A stretch of 64,000 bases of DNA from Paenibacillus mellifer (GCF_023195895.1 NZ_JALPRK010000009.1:122236-186235), one strand, 5' to 3'; shown: positions 48,485-58,698, numbered from the stretch's first letter. Numbers and translations: made by a program. Notes: a model not told the origin generated them from the sequence alone.

Positions 48485-48620
48485 GAATTGAGTCAGCTCG
48501 GAGCACCAAGAAGGTTGGATGAAGCTAGGGACGGAGTAGCAGAGCGTAGCCGTAGGCTACGTGAGCAACTGAAATGTTTCCGAAGGAAACATACTTCGGA
48601 AGCATCCGCCTGGCCCGGCT
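48485..48620. repeat. Hairpin-rich non-coding block
   Basis: This block contains GTAGCC-gta-GGCTAC, ATGTTTCC-gaa-GGAAACAT and CTTCGGAAG in a row, ending at the start of dispersed repeat copy 3. No reading frame looks protein-like. It may be part of a longer repeat element. The rest of the 48147-48925 gap holds array C, repeat copy 3 and a terminator. Confidence 0.5.
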
Positions 48621-48621
48621 G

Positions 48622-48680
48622 AATTCAAGATTCGACGCCGAGAGGCCACCCATGAATTAACTTCGTGATCCCGAGATGAT
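48622..48680 (+). repeat. Dispersed 59-nt repeat, copy 3 of 3
   Basis: It begins AATTCAAGATTCGA and keeps CTTCGTGATC near the end, but is degraded in the middle and end compared with copies 1 and 2. Confidence 0.7.
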
Positions 48681-48705
48681 TTTTTAAACAACCGCTTAAA
48701 ATGCA

Positions 48706-48744
48706 ACAGAGGGACCTCTGCCTCTTGGCGAAAGATCCCTCTGT
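48706..48744 (-). terminator. Terminator of the sigma/anti-sigma operon
   Basis: ACAGAGGGA and TCCCTCTGT pair across a 21-base loop about 180 bases past the anti-sigma stop. The minus strand continues TTGCATTTT. Confidence 0.55.
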
Positions 48745-48925
48745 CCCGGAACATCTATATAAACGCGGGCCGAAAAGCTCTAGAAACTCTCCCGCCAGCG
48801 GTCATACGACGATCAGGGGTCCAAACCGCTATCTCTACTATACCTATAACCTATTCCATATCTCCTGAAAAGGTGCCTGCCGCATGTTCAGAAAACCGCC
48901 CAATTTTGTCCGTCCTCATTCGCGT

Positions 48926-50143
48926 CTAGGGCTGCGTTTCTTCCGCAGCGGCTGCGGCCGCCTTCTCGGCATCGATCGTACGAACCGCTGAAGTTCCGTC
49001 GATTTCTGTCTCGTACGTAAATACACGTCCGTCCTCCGACCAAGCGCCGTCAACCCAATTTCCGTCGATCGCCTCATCAGCTACCTGTTTCCGATCCTGG
49101 ATGTCGAGACGGTAGACATACAGATGTCCGTCCTTCAATTCGGCTTCAAACTTCCCATCCGGCGAGGTCCAGCTATTAAAACTAGCGATGCCAAACTTTC
49201 CCATCGGATCTTCTAGGGTCAATTGCCGGTTAATAATCTCATCTTCAAGACCTTCCGGCGCTTTGGCATCGGCCGCAGAGTCCGAATTCCCAGCTTCGGG
49301 TGTAGTCGGATCCTGAGCAGGAACACGATCGCCCTGATTCGTTGGCACCGAATTGTCACTCGTCGGATCGCTCTTACCGGTATCCTGCTCGCTTGGAGCC
49401 TTGATGCCGGATTGCGAGTTCCCTGGTTCCGCTCCAGGAGTAACAGGAGCCATCAAATCTCCAGTATCGTTCTGGTCATCCGCACCACCGGAGTTCCCAC
49501 CCGCGGTCGGGTTACCGTCCTCCTTAGGAACCGGTGCGTCCTGTTCCCCCATCTCAAGACTGCCTGCATTACTGCCGTCCTTGAACAGCTGTGCACTTCC
49601 CGCCGCATCGTCGGCCGAATTCGCAGCCGAGGAATTCTCGCTGGCTGATTCCGTGAGCGAGGTGTTCATAGCGATCTCGGCATCCGATACGGTACGTGGT
49701 TCATATTGATAAATGAACACACCCAGAATCAAAGCCGCTGCTACCCCCAGCGATCCGTACCGGTAGATCCGGCTCCGTCGCACACCTGCATCCGCATCCT
49801 GACGACGTGAACTGCGACGACTTAGCAGCGTACCGCCTTGGCCGGTCCCCGCCTCAACATGCACCGCCGTCATCGGCAAGACCGTCTCCTCGGCGGCGCT
49901 GCCTCCTTCAAGGCGAGCACGGTCGATTTCATCCAGCTGCGGCAGGATCGCATCCACAAGGCTATAGTTCGGAACCACCTTCGGCAGCTCCTCCAATTGC
50001 GCAGACAGCTTGTTCAACAGAGCAAACGTTTCAGCGCATTCCTCGCAATTACGAATATGCTCAAAGAGGAGAAAACTTTCCTCTTCGTTTAAATCATGGT
50101 CAAGATAACGATGCATCCATTCCACCGCCTCCGGGCACTTCAT
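48926..50143 (-). CDS. Anti-sigma factor with zinc-binding N-terminus
   Basis: 405 residues. The N-terminal zinc finger has H28-x3-C32-x2-C35 (HIRNCEEC), the ZAS fold that grips ECF sigma factors. One membrane helix lies at about 128-146. The outer part is a long Asn/Ser/Asp/Pro-rich linker (about 160-290) and then a small C-terminal domain of unknown fold. The start overlaps the sigma stop (ATGA). It presumably releases the sigma factor on envelope stress; the signal is unknown. Confidence 0.87.
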   Translation of the reverse strand: MKCPEAVEWMHRYLDHDLNEEESFLLFEHIRNCEECAETFALLNKLSAQLEELPKVVPNYSLVDAILPQLDEIDRARLEGGSAAEETVLPMTAVHVEAGTGQGGTLLSRRSSRRQDADAGVRRSRIYRYGSLGVAAALILGVFIYQYEPRTVSDAEIAMNTSLTESASENSSAANSADDAAGSAQLFKDGSNAGSLEMGEQDAPVPKEDGNPTAGGNSGGADDQNDTGDLMAPVTPGAEPGNSQSGIKAPSEQDTGKSDPTSDNSVPTNQGDRVPAQDPTTPEAGNSDSAADAKAPEGLEDEIINRQLTLEDPMGKFGIASFNSWTSPDGKFEAELKDGHLYVYRLDIQDRKQVADEAIDGNWVDGAWSEDGRVFTYETEIDGTSAVRTIDAEKAAAAAAEETQP

Positions 50144-50688
50144 CCTGATACACCACCCTTCTGATAATCTTGGAGTAAATGCTGCAGCTGCTGTCTGGCC
50201 CTGAATAAGTAGGATTTCACCGTATTCAGCGGCAAATTCAAGCTGTCAGCGATTTCGTTATACGAAAAGTCCTGTAAATACCTCAGCACAACCACCGATC
50301 GATGGTGTTCCGGTAATTGCTCGATCGCGCTGCGAATGTCGTCGGCCAAATACCCCGACATGACCTCACGCTCCACGCTATCATTCCCCTGAAACACCAT
50401 TTCGTGCTCCTCGATCGATACCGTTGGCTTATTTCTACGAAATTTGTCGATACAAATGTTGGTCACGATCCGTTGGACCCAAGTTTTGAACTGCGCTTTT
50501 TCCTCATAAGAATTGATTTTGGTATAAATGCGAATGAGAGCTTCTTGAGCAGCGTCGTGTGCATCCTGCTCATTGTTCAAAATATAGTAGGCCGTCCGGT
50601 ACACGTGTTGTTCAATTTCTCGCAATAGGGTGATTAGAGCGTCGCGATCGCCCGTTTGAGCGGCTCTGATGAGTCCCTGCTCTACCAC
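50140..50688 (-). CDS. ECF-type RNA polymerase sigma factor
   Basis: 182 residues from a GTG at 50688 after GGGGG. The sigma-2 region has DAHDAAQEALIRIYTKI and the sigma-4 region has LPEHHRSVVVLRYLQDFSYN. It is sequestered by the anti-sigma encoded downstream. It is not close enough to name SigW, SigM or SigV. An ECF-like promoter upstream suggests autoregulation. Confidence 0.9.
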   Translation of the reverse strand: MVEQGLIRAAQTGDRDALITLLREIEQHVYRTAYYILNNEQDAHDAAQEALIRIYTKINSYEEKAQFKTWVQRIVTNICIDKFRRNKPTVSIEEHEMVFQGNDSVEREVMSGYLADDIRSAIEQLPEHHRSVVVLRYLQDFSYNEIADSLNLPLNTVKSYLFRARQQLQHLLQDYQKGGVSG

Positions 50689-50715
50689 TAAGGCTCCCCC
50701 TTCCTTGCATCCTTA

Positions 50716-50744
50716 CAGACGCTAACGTCCGACAAGATGTTGCA
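50716..50744 (-). promoter_or_regulatory. Candidate ECF autoregulatory promoter
   Basis: TGCAAC (50739-50744) and CGTCTG (50716-50721), 17 bases apart on the minus strand and about 28 bases before the sigma start. These resemble AAC/CGTC-type ECF promoters. Confidence 0.5.
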
Positions 50745-50849
50745 ATGTTGTTACTATTTTTTATAAATAATTTGGAGTCCATCATCTGGAAAATACAAGC
50801 CTCTCTCGTACGGAATCCTTTCAATCTCACCTTAGAATACCAAAAAAAA

Positions 50850-50887
50850 CAGGTCCCGTCATCCTGCCGAAATCAGGGAAGGGCCTA
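50850..50887 (-). terminator. Terminator after comEC
   Basis: AGGCCC and GGGACCT pair with one bulge; eight T follow on the minus strand. Confidence 0.65.
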
Positions 50888-50890
50888 ATT

Positions 50891-53470
50891 TTACGGGGTT
50901 TGAGGCAGCTTGTTCCTGACCTCGATCTTCCCCCTTCGTACTCTCATCTGAACTTCACCTTGCTTATCGGTCCGATAGAGTTGGATATTCTGCCCGTTTA
51001 AACGATCGACGACCGTGGGATGCGGATGCCCGTAGTTATTTGAGGCTCCAACCGAAATCAGCGCCGTGGCCGGTTGCCAATAGGCCAGCCATGCCGCGGA
51101 GGTAGATGTCTTGCTGCCATGATGGGCCACTTTCATAACATCAATCGAACCTCCTTGTGTATTCTGATCCAATCCAAGCATCTCCCGCTCCGCCGCCTCA
51201 TCCATATCGCCCGTGAATAAAAAGGAAGCCCCGTCCATGTCCAACCGAAATACGATGGAGTGGTGGTTTTGCTCCTTCACGAAAGGAATCCGGCTTGACC
51301 CTTCCGTGCCTGTTAGCGGGTAAAGCACCTCTAAGCGAGTGACCTTATCTGGTTGTAAGTTCATGCCGCGACTTGCCGAATATACCGGAATCCGCCGGGT
51401 TATCGCCGTCTCCATCAAACTTGTCATCGTCTTCGACTCCGCCAGACTGCCGTTGATTAGCAGCGCTTCAACCGGGAACGAATCCAGCACGGCCTGCAGA
51501 CCGCCGATATGATCCTGGTCCCCATGTGTCAAAATCACCGCGTCCAGGCGGTGAATCCCCCGTTTCTTGAGCAGTGGAACGACCGTCTTGGCCCCAACCT
51601 CAAAAGGTTCGCGGCGCTCTCGCCAAGCATCCTTCGCTTTGCGAAACGATACCGTGCCTCCGCCATCCACCAACACATGCTTACCGGAAGGCGTCGTAAT
51701 CAAGGCGCAGTCGCCTTGACCAACATCAATAAACTCGATGTAGCCTGTACCTTTACTGTAGACTGGACTATAACCGGAGATCAGCAGCAGCACCAGACCC
51801 GCGGCTAAGGTTAAACGCAAGAGATCTACACGCCTAGCCCATACGCGCTCCTTCAGATGAGTGGATGGAGACGTGTCTACCACCGGCCTCAACGGTACCG
51901 TGTCGTCGTCTTGCCACTGGGAGACTAACGCTTCAGCAGCATGACGTTCGCGTCGTTTCCCCCAATACAGCAACAGGTAGCAACCAATATAGAAAGCCGC
52001 CACCCAGAGAAACGAAGGAGATTTCCAATAAGTCATGAAGCCGCTGCGTGCGCTCAGCCAGCTTGTCGCCTCGAACGTTGCCGTATTCAACCACCGCACC
52101 GGGAACGCCACCCATGAACCGATCCGAACCGACAGCCAGCCAAGCAGCAAGGCACCCGTTCCGAGCGGGAGCACCAGGGTGCCGATCACCGGTACAAGTA
52201 GGAGGTTAGCTAGGATCGACAACAGGGAAAACTGGTTGAAATAGACGATCGTCAGCGGAAAAGAGACCAGTTGAGCCACAAGCGTGATGGCTACGGCGCC
52301 CCTCATTTTGCTCGGTAACCACCGGAAGTACGGCAATAGCAGCGGCACAAATACGATCAATCCCGCCGTCACGGCAAACGAGAGCTGGAAGCTCACGTTC
52401 AGCAAATAGTACGGGTCCCAGATCAACATGAGCATGGCAACCGCCGCCAATACGTTTAGGCTGTCCTTCAGCAGCCCGCGCCTTAATAAATACAGCCCCA
52501 GCATCGTCATCAATCCGGACCGAATGACCGACGGTGAGAACCCGGTGATCAGCATATATGCCGGGACGAACGCTAACGCGACTGTGATCGCGCTCTCCCG
52601 CGTAACCCGACAAAGACGAAGGAATCCCATAATGAGCGCCACGTTAATCGCCACATGGCTACCTGAGATCGCCAGAATATGAGTTAACCCAAGCTGTGTA
52701 AACTCCGCGTATTTGTCTGGGTCTAGGTCATCCTGCAGGCCGATCAGCAGTCCCTTCATATATCCCGCCTGCCATTCGGGAAACAACCGTTCAATGCGAT
52801 TGCCGAGGCGAGCGCGCAGCGTGTCAATAGATCCCATAGCAGCGGCAATCCCTCGGGTTGTCGGCCCCGCCTTCAAAGCGGAAGCGCCCGGCGCCTTAAC
52901 CAACCAGTGAATCCGCTGCAGGTGTAAATACCGGCGGTAGTCAAACGCGCCGAAATTGCGTGCCGGTTGAGGTGCTTCGAGCGTTCCGTCAAGCGTCACC
53001 TGAAGGCCGCGCCGCCAAGAGGCTGCCATAGGCAGTTCTTTTTGGGACGCGAGCCTCACCTGAACGGCCATCTTTTCCCCGCCAGGGATTTCTTGGGTGA
53101 CTAGCGTGCTTGATCCGACCGGCAGCAGCGAGATCCGGCTTGCTTTCAGCGTAAAGGCGGCGCGATCGCCGTCGACCTCCACCGCCGATACGATCGTTCC
53201 CTCCAGACGTACGGCTTGTCCGTTCGCGGGCAGCCTAATCCGGGTTTCATTTCCCGTTTCGTGATATAGCCAATAACCGCCCGCAAGCAAGAAAGCCAGC
53301 CAGACTAGAACCAGACTTCGCCAAGACGGTCGCCAGATCAAGGCGATGGCCGCGCATGTCAGCGATAATCCCAGTCCAAACAACCAAAACCGCCAGCCGG
53401 GATATCCCGCCGCCATAGCGCTGCCGGCCACCCACCCGCAGGCGATCGCGGTTAATGGTCTACGATTCAT
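50891..53470 (-). CDS. comEC: DNA internalisation channel ComEC/Rec2
   Basis: 859 residues. The N-terminal half has several membrane helices and an outer domain; the competence core has helices around ILAISGSHVAINVAL. The C-terminal metallo-beta-lactamase-like domain has LTHGDQDHIGG and KVAHHGSKTSTS. It takes single-stranded DNA through the membrane during transformation. It is the last of comEA-EB-EC, but a strong terminator lies between comEB and comEC. Confidence 0.95.
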   Translation of the reverse strand: MNRRPLTAIACGWVAGSAMAAGYPGWRFWLFGLGLSLTCAAIALIWRPSWRSLVLVWLAFLLAGGYWLYHETGNETRIRLPANGQAVRLEGTIVSAVEVDGDRAAFTLKASRISLLPVGSSTLVTQEIPGGEKMAVQVRLASQKELPMAASWRRGLQVTLDGTLEAPQPARNFGAFDYRRYLHLQRIHWLVKAPGASALKAGPTTRGIAAAMGSIDTLRARLGNRIERLFPEWQAGYMKGLLIGLQDDLDPDKYAEFTQLGLTHILAISGSHVAINVALIMGFLRLCRVTRESAITVALAFVPAYMLITGFSPSVIRSGLMTMLGLYLLRRGLLKDSLNVLAAVAMLMLIWDPYYLLNVSFQLSFAVTAGLIVFVPLLLPYFRWLPSKMRGAVAITLVAQLVSFPLTIVYFNQFSLLSILANLLLVPVIGTLVLPLGTGALLLGWLSVRIGSWVAFPVRWLNTATFEATSWLSARSGFMTYWKSPSFLWVAAFYIGCYLLLYWGKRRERHAAEALVSQWQDDDTVPLRPVVDTSPSTHLKERVWARRVDLLRLTLAAGLVLLLISGYSPVYSKGTGYIEFIDVGQGDCALITTPSGKHVLVDGGGTVSFRKAKDAWRERREPFEVGAKTVVPLLKKRGIHRLDAVILTHGDQDHIGGLQAVLDSFPVEALLINGSLAESKTMTSLMETAITRRIPVYSASRGMNLQPDKVTRLEVLYPLTGTEGSSRIPFVKEQNHHSIVFRLDMDGASFLFTGDMDEAAEREMLGLDQNTQGGSIDVMKVAHHGSKTSTSAAWLAYWQPATALISVGASNNYGHPHPTVVDRLNGQNIQLYRTDKQGEVQMRVRRGKIEVRNKLPQTP

Positions 53471-53501
53471 CGGAACCCCTCCTTATCAGCCACAACAAAA
53501 A

Positions 53502-53537
53502 AAGCACCTCACCCGCCCAAGGGCGAATGAGGTGCTT
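53502..53537 (-). terminator. Terminator between comEB and comEC
   Basis: AAGCACCTCA and TGAGGTGCTT form a 10-bp stem, extended inside by GCCC/GGGC, with seven T on the minus strand. Confidence 0.88.
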
Positions 53538-53569
53538 CCACATTCAAGTATGGTGTGAAATGTATTCGA

Positions 53570-54088
53570 TTACTCTTCCACCTGCGCAATTGTCTCCTGC
53601 GGCGGATGATAACCTTCCAAACGGCGGAAGGTGATTCCTTTCTGCGCCATCATGGCGGTAACCTTGCCGGTATCCTTCGGATAGGACCGATGGAACACAA
53701 TCTCCGTAATACCGCTATTGGCCAGCATGTTCGCGCAAGTCCAGCATGGCTCGTCCGTCACGTAAACGCTGGACCCTTCCCGATCGATCCGGTCCGTGAA
53801 CAATAGCAAGTTCTGCTCGGCATGGATGGTGCGGACGCAGCGCTGCTTCTTCACCATTTTCTCCTGGCCGTTTTCTATTACGAGTTCATACTCTTCCGCA
53901 ATCATACATCCGGCCTCCGAGCAATCCGGAACGCCGGAAGGGGCCCCGTTATAGGCCGTGCCCAGAAGCTTCTTACCTTGAACCAGCACGGCGCCGACAT
54001 GACGTCGGTTGCAGCGCGACCGCGTCGACACCATATAAGCGATATCCATGAAATACGTATCCCAGTCTTTACGATTGTCCGGATTCAT
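53570..54088 (-). CDS. comEB: ComE operon protein 2, dCMP deaminase family
   Basis: 172 residues from the ATG at 54088 (GAGGG site). The zinc motifs are TIHAEQNLL and EPCWTCANML. The dCMP deaminase fold makes dUMP; the competence role in B. subtilis is not essential. It is positioned between comEA and comEC, as in Bacillus. Confidence 0.94.
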   Translation of the reverse strand: MNPDNRKDWDTYFMDIAYMVSTRSRCNRRHVGAVLVQGKKLLGTAYNGAPSGVPDCSEAGCMIAEEYELVIENGQEKMVKKQRCVRTIHAEQNLLLFTDRIDREGSSVYVTDEPCWTCANMLANSGITEIVFHRSYPKDTGKVTAMMAQKGITFRRLEGYHPPQETIAQVEE

Positions 54089-54129
54089 CCCATTATCACC
54101 CTCACAAGTCGTCATTCGATCACTTAGTC

Positions 54130-54669
54130 CTACAGCCCGATGTAAGGCTTCATTTTCTCCAGCATCTTGTCCCCGATTCCTTTGACCTGAGTCAAATCGT
54201 CGATGGCGGCAAAGGCGCCATGCGTTTTGCGATAATCGAGGATCGCCTGCGCCTTCTTCTCCCCGATCCCGGGGATCTCTTGCAGCTCAGCCAATCCGGC
54301 GCGATTGATGCTGATCTTCCCGGTATCGGCGGATTTACCGCCCCCGTCCGTCGGAGGCACGGCTGCGCTAACCCCTCCGGCCTCGCTACCTTGTGCAGCA
54401 GTCGCTCCGGTAGTGGACGCTGACGACGCCGAGCTGCCGCCAGCTGTCGCAGTTGGACTCTCGCTCACGTCCCCCGTGTTGCCCGCCGCAGCCGCAGCGC
54501 CAGAGTCCTTGCCTCCTGCGTCTGCCGCAGCCAATGCTGATTTCACCTCAGCATTAACCGGTGCCCAGCCCTCGATCCCGGCAGGCTCTCGGCCGCCCGT
54601 CGCTAGAAGCATTAAACCGGCGCCGATCACAGCTGAAGCGATCGCCGTCAATATAAGTTCCTTCCGCAT
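54130..54669 (-). CDS. comEA: Competence DNA receptor ComEA, no SLBB domain
   Basis: 179 residues from the ATG at 54669. One membrane helix at about 5-24 is followed by a long Ala/Gly/Ser/Thr spacer (about 45-115) and then two helix-hairpin-helix motifs (LQEIPGIGEKKAQAI and LTQVKGIGDKMLEKM). It binds double-stranded DNA at the surface. B. subtilis ComEA has an SLBB domain where this protein has the low-complexity spacer. Confidence 0.9.
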   Translation of the reverse strand: MRKELILTAIASAVIGAGLMLLATGGREPAGIEGWAPVNAEVKSALAAADAGGKDSGAAAAAGNTGDVSESPTATAGGSSASSASTTGATAAQGSEAGGVSAAVPPTDGGGKSADTGKISINRAGLAELQEIPGIGEKKAQAILDYRKTHGAFAAIDDLTQVKGIGDKMLEKMKPYIGL

Positions 54670-54883
54670 AGGATCATCCACTCCCCTATCAAACCTCTTA
54701 AAAGAATCCACTTGTAGTCATGAAGATCCAATCAAGCTGCATACATATTTATACAGGTGAAGTAGAAACGGCAGAAGTAGGTTCATGCGAAAGTAAAACT
54801 GACCGTTTATGAAACAGGTATGAATGCGATCTACCTTATCGTTTTACCAAGACAGTGCGTTAAGCACGGAAAGGGGAAGCCGG

Positions 54884-55771
54884 ATGAAAGTCGCCTTCAT
54901 CGGAACCGGATCCATGGGAAGCCTGCTCATCGACGCTTTTTTGCGTTCCGGCGCGCTGCTCCCACCTAACATTTGTGCCAGCAACCGCTCTCCCTACAAA
55001 ACCAAATGGTTGATTCAGCGCCATCCTGGTCTGCTGGCTTACAGCAACAACGCCGAAGCCGTGCAGGGAAGCAAAATCGTCTTCTTGTGCGTCAAACCCC
55101 TGGATTACCCCGAAGTGATCGCGGAAATCCGGGACGTGCTCGACGAGAAGCAAATCGTCGTGTCGATTACCAGCCCCGTCCAGATCGAAACATTGGAAGA
55201 AGCCCTTCCTTCAAAAATCGCCAAGATCATCCCCAGCATCACGCATTCTGTTCACAGCGGCGCTTCGCTCTGCATGTACGGCAAACGAATCCGTCCTGAA
55301 GACCGTTTGCTGCTGGAACAGCTGATGTCCTCGATCAGCACGCCGACTACCCTCCGAGAGAGTGAAACCCGGATCGCTTCCGATCTGTCGAGCTGCGGAC
55401 CGGCTTTTGTCGCGTATATGTTGCAGCTTTGGGCGGAATCGGCCGCCGAACTGACGGGAATCGGTTACGCCGAGGCGATTGAGCTTGGCTCGGAAATGCT
55501 GCTTGGTACCGGCAAACTACTGACCGAAGGCGGTCTAAGTCCGGAGGAACTAATCGAGCGGGTTGCCGTTCCCGGTGGAGTTACCGCCGAAGGCATCAAC
55601 GTGCTCGAATCCGGTCTGCGCGGTGTATTTACCCGCCTAATCGAAACGACACACCGCAAATACGACGAGGATATCAGTAAGCTGCACGCTCTCTTTCACG
55701 CGGGTACACCGGATATTTCTCCGCCAGCAGCTAACCCATCAACGGCGTACCCAGAAAGGGAAGGCCCCTAG
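54884..55771 (+). CDS. comER: Late competence protein ComER, pyrroline-5-carboxylate-reductase-like
   Basis: 295 residues from the ATG at 54884. N-terminal dinucleotide fold VAFIGTGSMGSLLIDAF. ProC-like C-terminal helical domain with AVPGGVTAEGINVLE. It is divergent from comEA, as in B. subtilis. Its dehydrogenase reaction has not been shown. Confidence 0.9.
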   Translation: MKVAFIGTGSMGSLLIDAFLRSGALLPPNICASNRSPYKTKWLIQRHPGLLAYSNNAEAVQGSKIVFLCVKPLDYPEVIAEIRDVLDEKQIVVSITSPVQIETLEEALPSKIAKIIPSITHSVHSGASLCMYGKRIRPEDRLLLEQLMSSISTPTTLRESETRIASDLSSCGPAFVAYMLQLWAESAAELTGIGYAEAIELGSEMLLGTGKLLTEGGLSPEELIERVAVPGGVTAEGINVLESGLRGVFTRLIETTHRKYDEDISKLHALFHAGTPDISPPAANPSTAYPEREGP

Positions 55772-55847
55772 CCGGCGTACCGCTGGCCACATCTGGGGGC
55801 CCCTCATTTCCTGAACTAACCGCCGACCTCATGGGCGAACCGATGAT

Positions 55848-58289
55848 CTATCCAACGACGATATTAACCAATTTACCCGGTACGGCAACGACCTTGCGGA
55901 TCGTCTTCCCAGCCACAGCCTGCTGCACGTTCGGCAGGCTTAAGCTGTGTTCCTGCATCGCCGCCTGATCCAAGTCCTTGGAAATCTTCGTGCGGTCGAC
56001 GATTTTACCATTCACCTGCACTACGATTTCCACCTCGGCTTCAACCGTCCAAGCCTCGTCGTACGCTGGCCATGATTCATACGTAATCGTTTCGGTATGG
56101 CCAAGGCGTTCCCAAAGCTCTTCTGCCAAGTGCGGAGCCAGCGGGGACAGCAGCTGTACGAAGTTTTCCGCCGCCGCTTTCGGCACGGCGTCCGTTTTGT
56201 AGGCCTCGTTAACGAAGATCATCAACTGACTGATCGCCGTGTTGAAACGCAGGTTCTCGAAATCCTCCGTCACTTTCTTGATCGTTTTGTGCCAGGTGCG
56301 TTTGAATTCGTCGCTGCCCCCGTCCACCGTAATTTTCGAATTCAGGCTGCCGTCCTCGGCGACGAACAGACGCCAAACACGGGACAAGAAGCGGTGAATG
56401 CCATCCACGCCGCTAGCGTTCCAAGGTTTGGTCGCTTCCAGCGGTCCCATGAACATTTCATAGACACGCAGCGTGTCCGCGCCGAATTCGCCCACAATTT
56501 CGTCCGGGTTGATAACGTTGCCGCGAGATTTACTCATCTTCTCGTTGTTGGTGCCGAGAATCATCCCTTGGTTCACCAGCTTGTGGAACGGTTCCTTGGT
56601 CGAAACTACGCCAAGATCGTACAAGACTTTGTGCCAGAACCGAGCGTAGAGCAGGTGAAGCACCGCATGCTCGGCCCCGCCGATATAGAGGTCAACTGGT
56701 AGCCATTCCTGTTGCTTCTCTTTCGAGCACAGCTCCTTGTCGTTATGCGGATCGATGTAACGCAGATAATACCAGCAGCTACCGGCCCATTGCGGCATCG
56801 TGTTCGTCTCGCGGCGAGCCGGTTCCCCCGTTTCCGGATCAACCGTGTTCACCCACTCGGTGACGTTCGCGAGCGGCGACTCCCCGGTGCCTGACGGCTT
56901 GATCGCGTCGACATCCGGCAGGACAAGCGGCAGTTGATCCTCCGGTACCGGCTTCATCGTGCCATCCTCCAGATGCAGAATCGGGATCGGTTCGCCCCAA
57001 TACCGCTGGCGGCTGAACAACCAGTCGCGCAAGCGATAAGTCACTTTGCCGCGGCCTTTGCCGTTCTCCTCCAACCAGGAGATCATCTTCTTGATTCCTA
57101 CTTCTTTGCCCAGCCCGTTCAGGAAGCCGGAGTTCACATGAACGCCGTCACCCGTATATGCTTCCTTCGCCAGATCGCCGCCAGCAACCACTTCAATGAT
57201 CGGCAGATCAAATTGCTTGGCGAATTCGTAATCGCGCTCGTCATGCCCCGGTACCGCCATAATGGCACCGGTCCCGTAACCCGCGAGCACGTAGTCGGCG
57301 ATCCAGATTGGCAGCTTCGCACCGTTCACCGGGTTAATCGCATAGGCGCCGGTGAATACCCCGGTTTTCTCCTTGGCCAAGTCGGTGCGCTCCAAGTCGC
57401 TCTTGCGCGCAGCTTGGTCTTGGTAAGCCCGAACCGCTTCACGCTGGGCATCCGTCGTAATGGTTTGGACCAATTCATGCTCCGGCGCAAGCACCGCATA
57501 CGTGGCCCCAAACAAGGTGTCCGGGCGCGTCGTGAAGACGGTAAGAACGTCGTTCTGGCCTTCAATTTCGAATACAACCTCGGCCCCTTCGGATTTCCCG
57601 ATCCAGTTGCGCTGCATATCCTTGATGCTCTCCGACCAGTCCAGCTCCTCAAGGTCTTCAAGCAGCCGCTCTGCGTATTCGGTAATCTTCAACACCCATT
57701 GGCGCATCGGTTTGCGAATCACCGGATGGCCGCCGCGCTCGCTCTTGCCGTCAATGACCTCTTCATTCGCCAAGACCGTTCCCAGTGCCGGGCACCAGTT
57801 CACCGGAACTTCGGCTACATAGGCCAACCCTTTCTTATACAGCTGGATAAAAATCCATTGCGTCCATTTGAAATAATCCGGATCGGTCGTGCTGATCTCG
57901 CGGTCCCAATCGTAGGAGAAACCCAGCGATTTAATTTGGCGCCGGAAATTGTTGATATTCTTAACCGTAATTTCCCGCGGATGCTCGCCTGTATCGAGCG
58001 CATGCTGCTCCGCCGGCAGTCCGAAGGCATCCCAGCCCATCGGATGGAGTACATTGTAGCCGCGCATCCGTTTAAAGCGGGAGACGATATCCGTGGCCGT
58101 GTACCCTTCCGGATGACCAACGTGAAGGCCTGCCCCTGATGGATAAGGGAACATGTCAAGCGCATAAAACTTCGGTTTGCCCGACTCTTCCCGTGTTTTG
58201 AAAGTGTGATGCTGATCCCAGTAAGCCTGCCATTTCGGTTCGATGGCCTGGGCCCGGTAAACGTCATGGGGCACGTTGTGGTCCGCCAT
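55848..58289 (-). CDS. leuS: Leucyl-tRNA synthetase
   Basis: 813 residues. HIGH-type motif [18 protein letters not shown], editing domain in the middle, and KMSKSRGN near residue 580. It charges tRNA-Leu. Controlled by a leucine T-box leader upstream. Confidence 0.97.
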   Translation of the reverse strand: MADHNVPHDVYRAQAIEPKWQAYWDQHHTFKTREESGKPKFYALDMFPYPSGAGLHVGHPEGYTATDIVSRFKRMRGYNVLHPMGWDAFGLPAEQHALDTGEHPREITVKNINNFRRQIKSLGFSYDWDREISTTDPDYFKWTQWIFIQLYKKGLAYVAEVPVNWCPALGTVLANEEVIDGKSERGGHPVIRKPMRQWVLKITEYAERLLEDLEELDWSESIKDMQRNWIGKSEGAEVVFEIEGQNDVLTVFTTRPDTLFGATYAVLAPEHELVQTITTDAQREAVRAYQDQAARKSDLERTDLAKEKTGVFTGAYAINPVNGAKLPIWIADYVLAGYGTGAIMAVPGHDERDYEFAKQFDLPIIEVVAGGDLAKEAYTGDGVHVNSGFLNGLGKEVGIKKMISWLEENGKGRGKVTYRLRDWLFSRQRYWGEPIPILHLEDGTMKPVPEDQLPLVLPDVDAIKPSGTGESPLANVTEWVNTVDPETGEPARRETNTMPQWAGSCWYYLRYIDPHNDKELCSKEKQQEWLPVDLYIGGAEHAVLHLLYARFWHKVLYDLGVVSTKEPFHKLVNQGMILGTNNEKMSKSRGNVINPDEIVGEFGADTLRVYEMFMGPLEATKPWNASGVDGIHRFLSRVWRLFVAEDGSLNSKITVDGGSDEFKRTWHKTIKKVTEDFENLRFNTAISQLMIFVNEAYKTDAVPKAAAENFVQLLSPLAPHLAEELWERLGHTETITYESWPAYDEAWTVEAEVEIVVQVNGKIVDRTKISKDLDQAAMQEHSLSLPNVQQAVAGKTIRKVVAVPGKLVNIVVG

Positions 58290-58352
58290 AATTCAAAATC
58301 CTCCTTGAAATAACAATTTAAGTATGGGGTCAAAAGCTGACCTCCAGCTACA

Positions 58353-58612
58353 AAAAAACCTCCCGACCCGTAGCGTATAATCGCTAGGGACGAGAGGAAA
58401 TTTCCCGTGGTACCACCCTAGTTAGCATCGGACATGCTTTGTCCTAGCTCCCTTTGGACCCTTAACGCGGGCAAAACGATGATGATTTGCGCATCATAAC
58501 TCCAAGGCGAGTTCGTCTGCATTCCCCAACCGGCTTGCACCAAACGCCGGCTCTCTGGATGGCGAATTCAAATTACTATTCCTCTTCAAAGTTCCACATT
58601 ATAGAATTGGAT
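58353..58612 (-). promoter_or_regulatory. T-box riboswitch, leucine specifier
   Basis: The T-box core AGGGTGGTACCACG (58406-58419) and the terminator stem (58359-58375 with 58382-58397, then seven T) are clear on the minus strand. In stem I, GAACTCGCC places CTC (58509-58511), a leucine codon, as specifier. Uncharged tRNA-Leu should favour antitermination into leuS. Confidence 0.93.
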
Positions 58613-58620
58613 TATCAATC

Positions 58621-58650
58621 ATTATATAAAATAATGCCATGGATCGTCAA
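58621..58650 (-). promoter_or_regulatory. Promoter of the leuS leader
   Basis: TTGACG (58645-58650) and TATAAT (58621-58626), 18 bases apart on the minus strand, just ahead of the T-box. Confidence 0.7.
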
Positions 58651-58698
58651 TGTCGGAACGAGTGCCTTGTGTTCGCAATTTTTTCACTTGAAAACCTC

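Noticed and set aside
48700..48830. Glycine riboswitch, because of GGAGAG and GGACAGAG on the minus strand.
   Set aside because: The aptamer core CCGAAGG and the CTCTCAGG piece are missing and the spacing is too short; it lies after, not before, a gene.
55771..55847. A hairpin between comER and leuS as a terminator.
   Set aside because: GGCCCC and GGGGCC could pair, but there is no T-tract on either strand, so I do not call it.
56934..58139. A 401-codon plus-strand frame opposite leuS.
   Set aside because: It is a shadow of the leuS codons; leuS motifs are intact and the antisense product resembles nothing.
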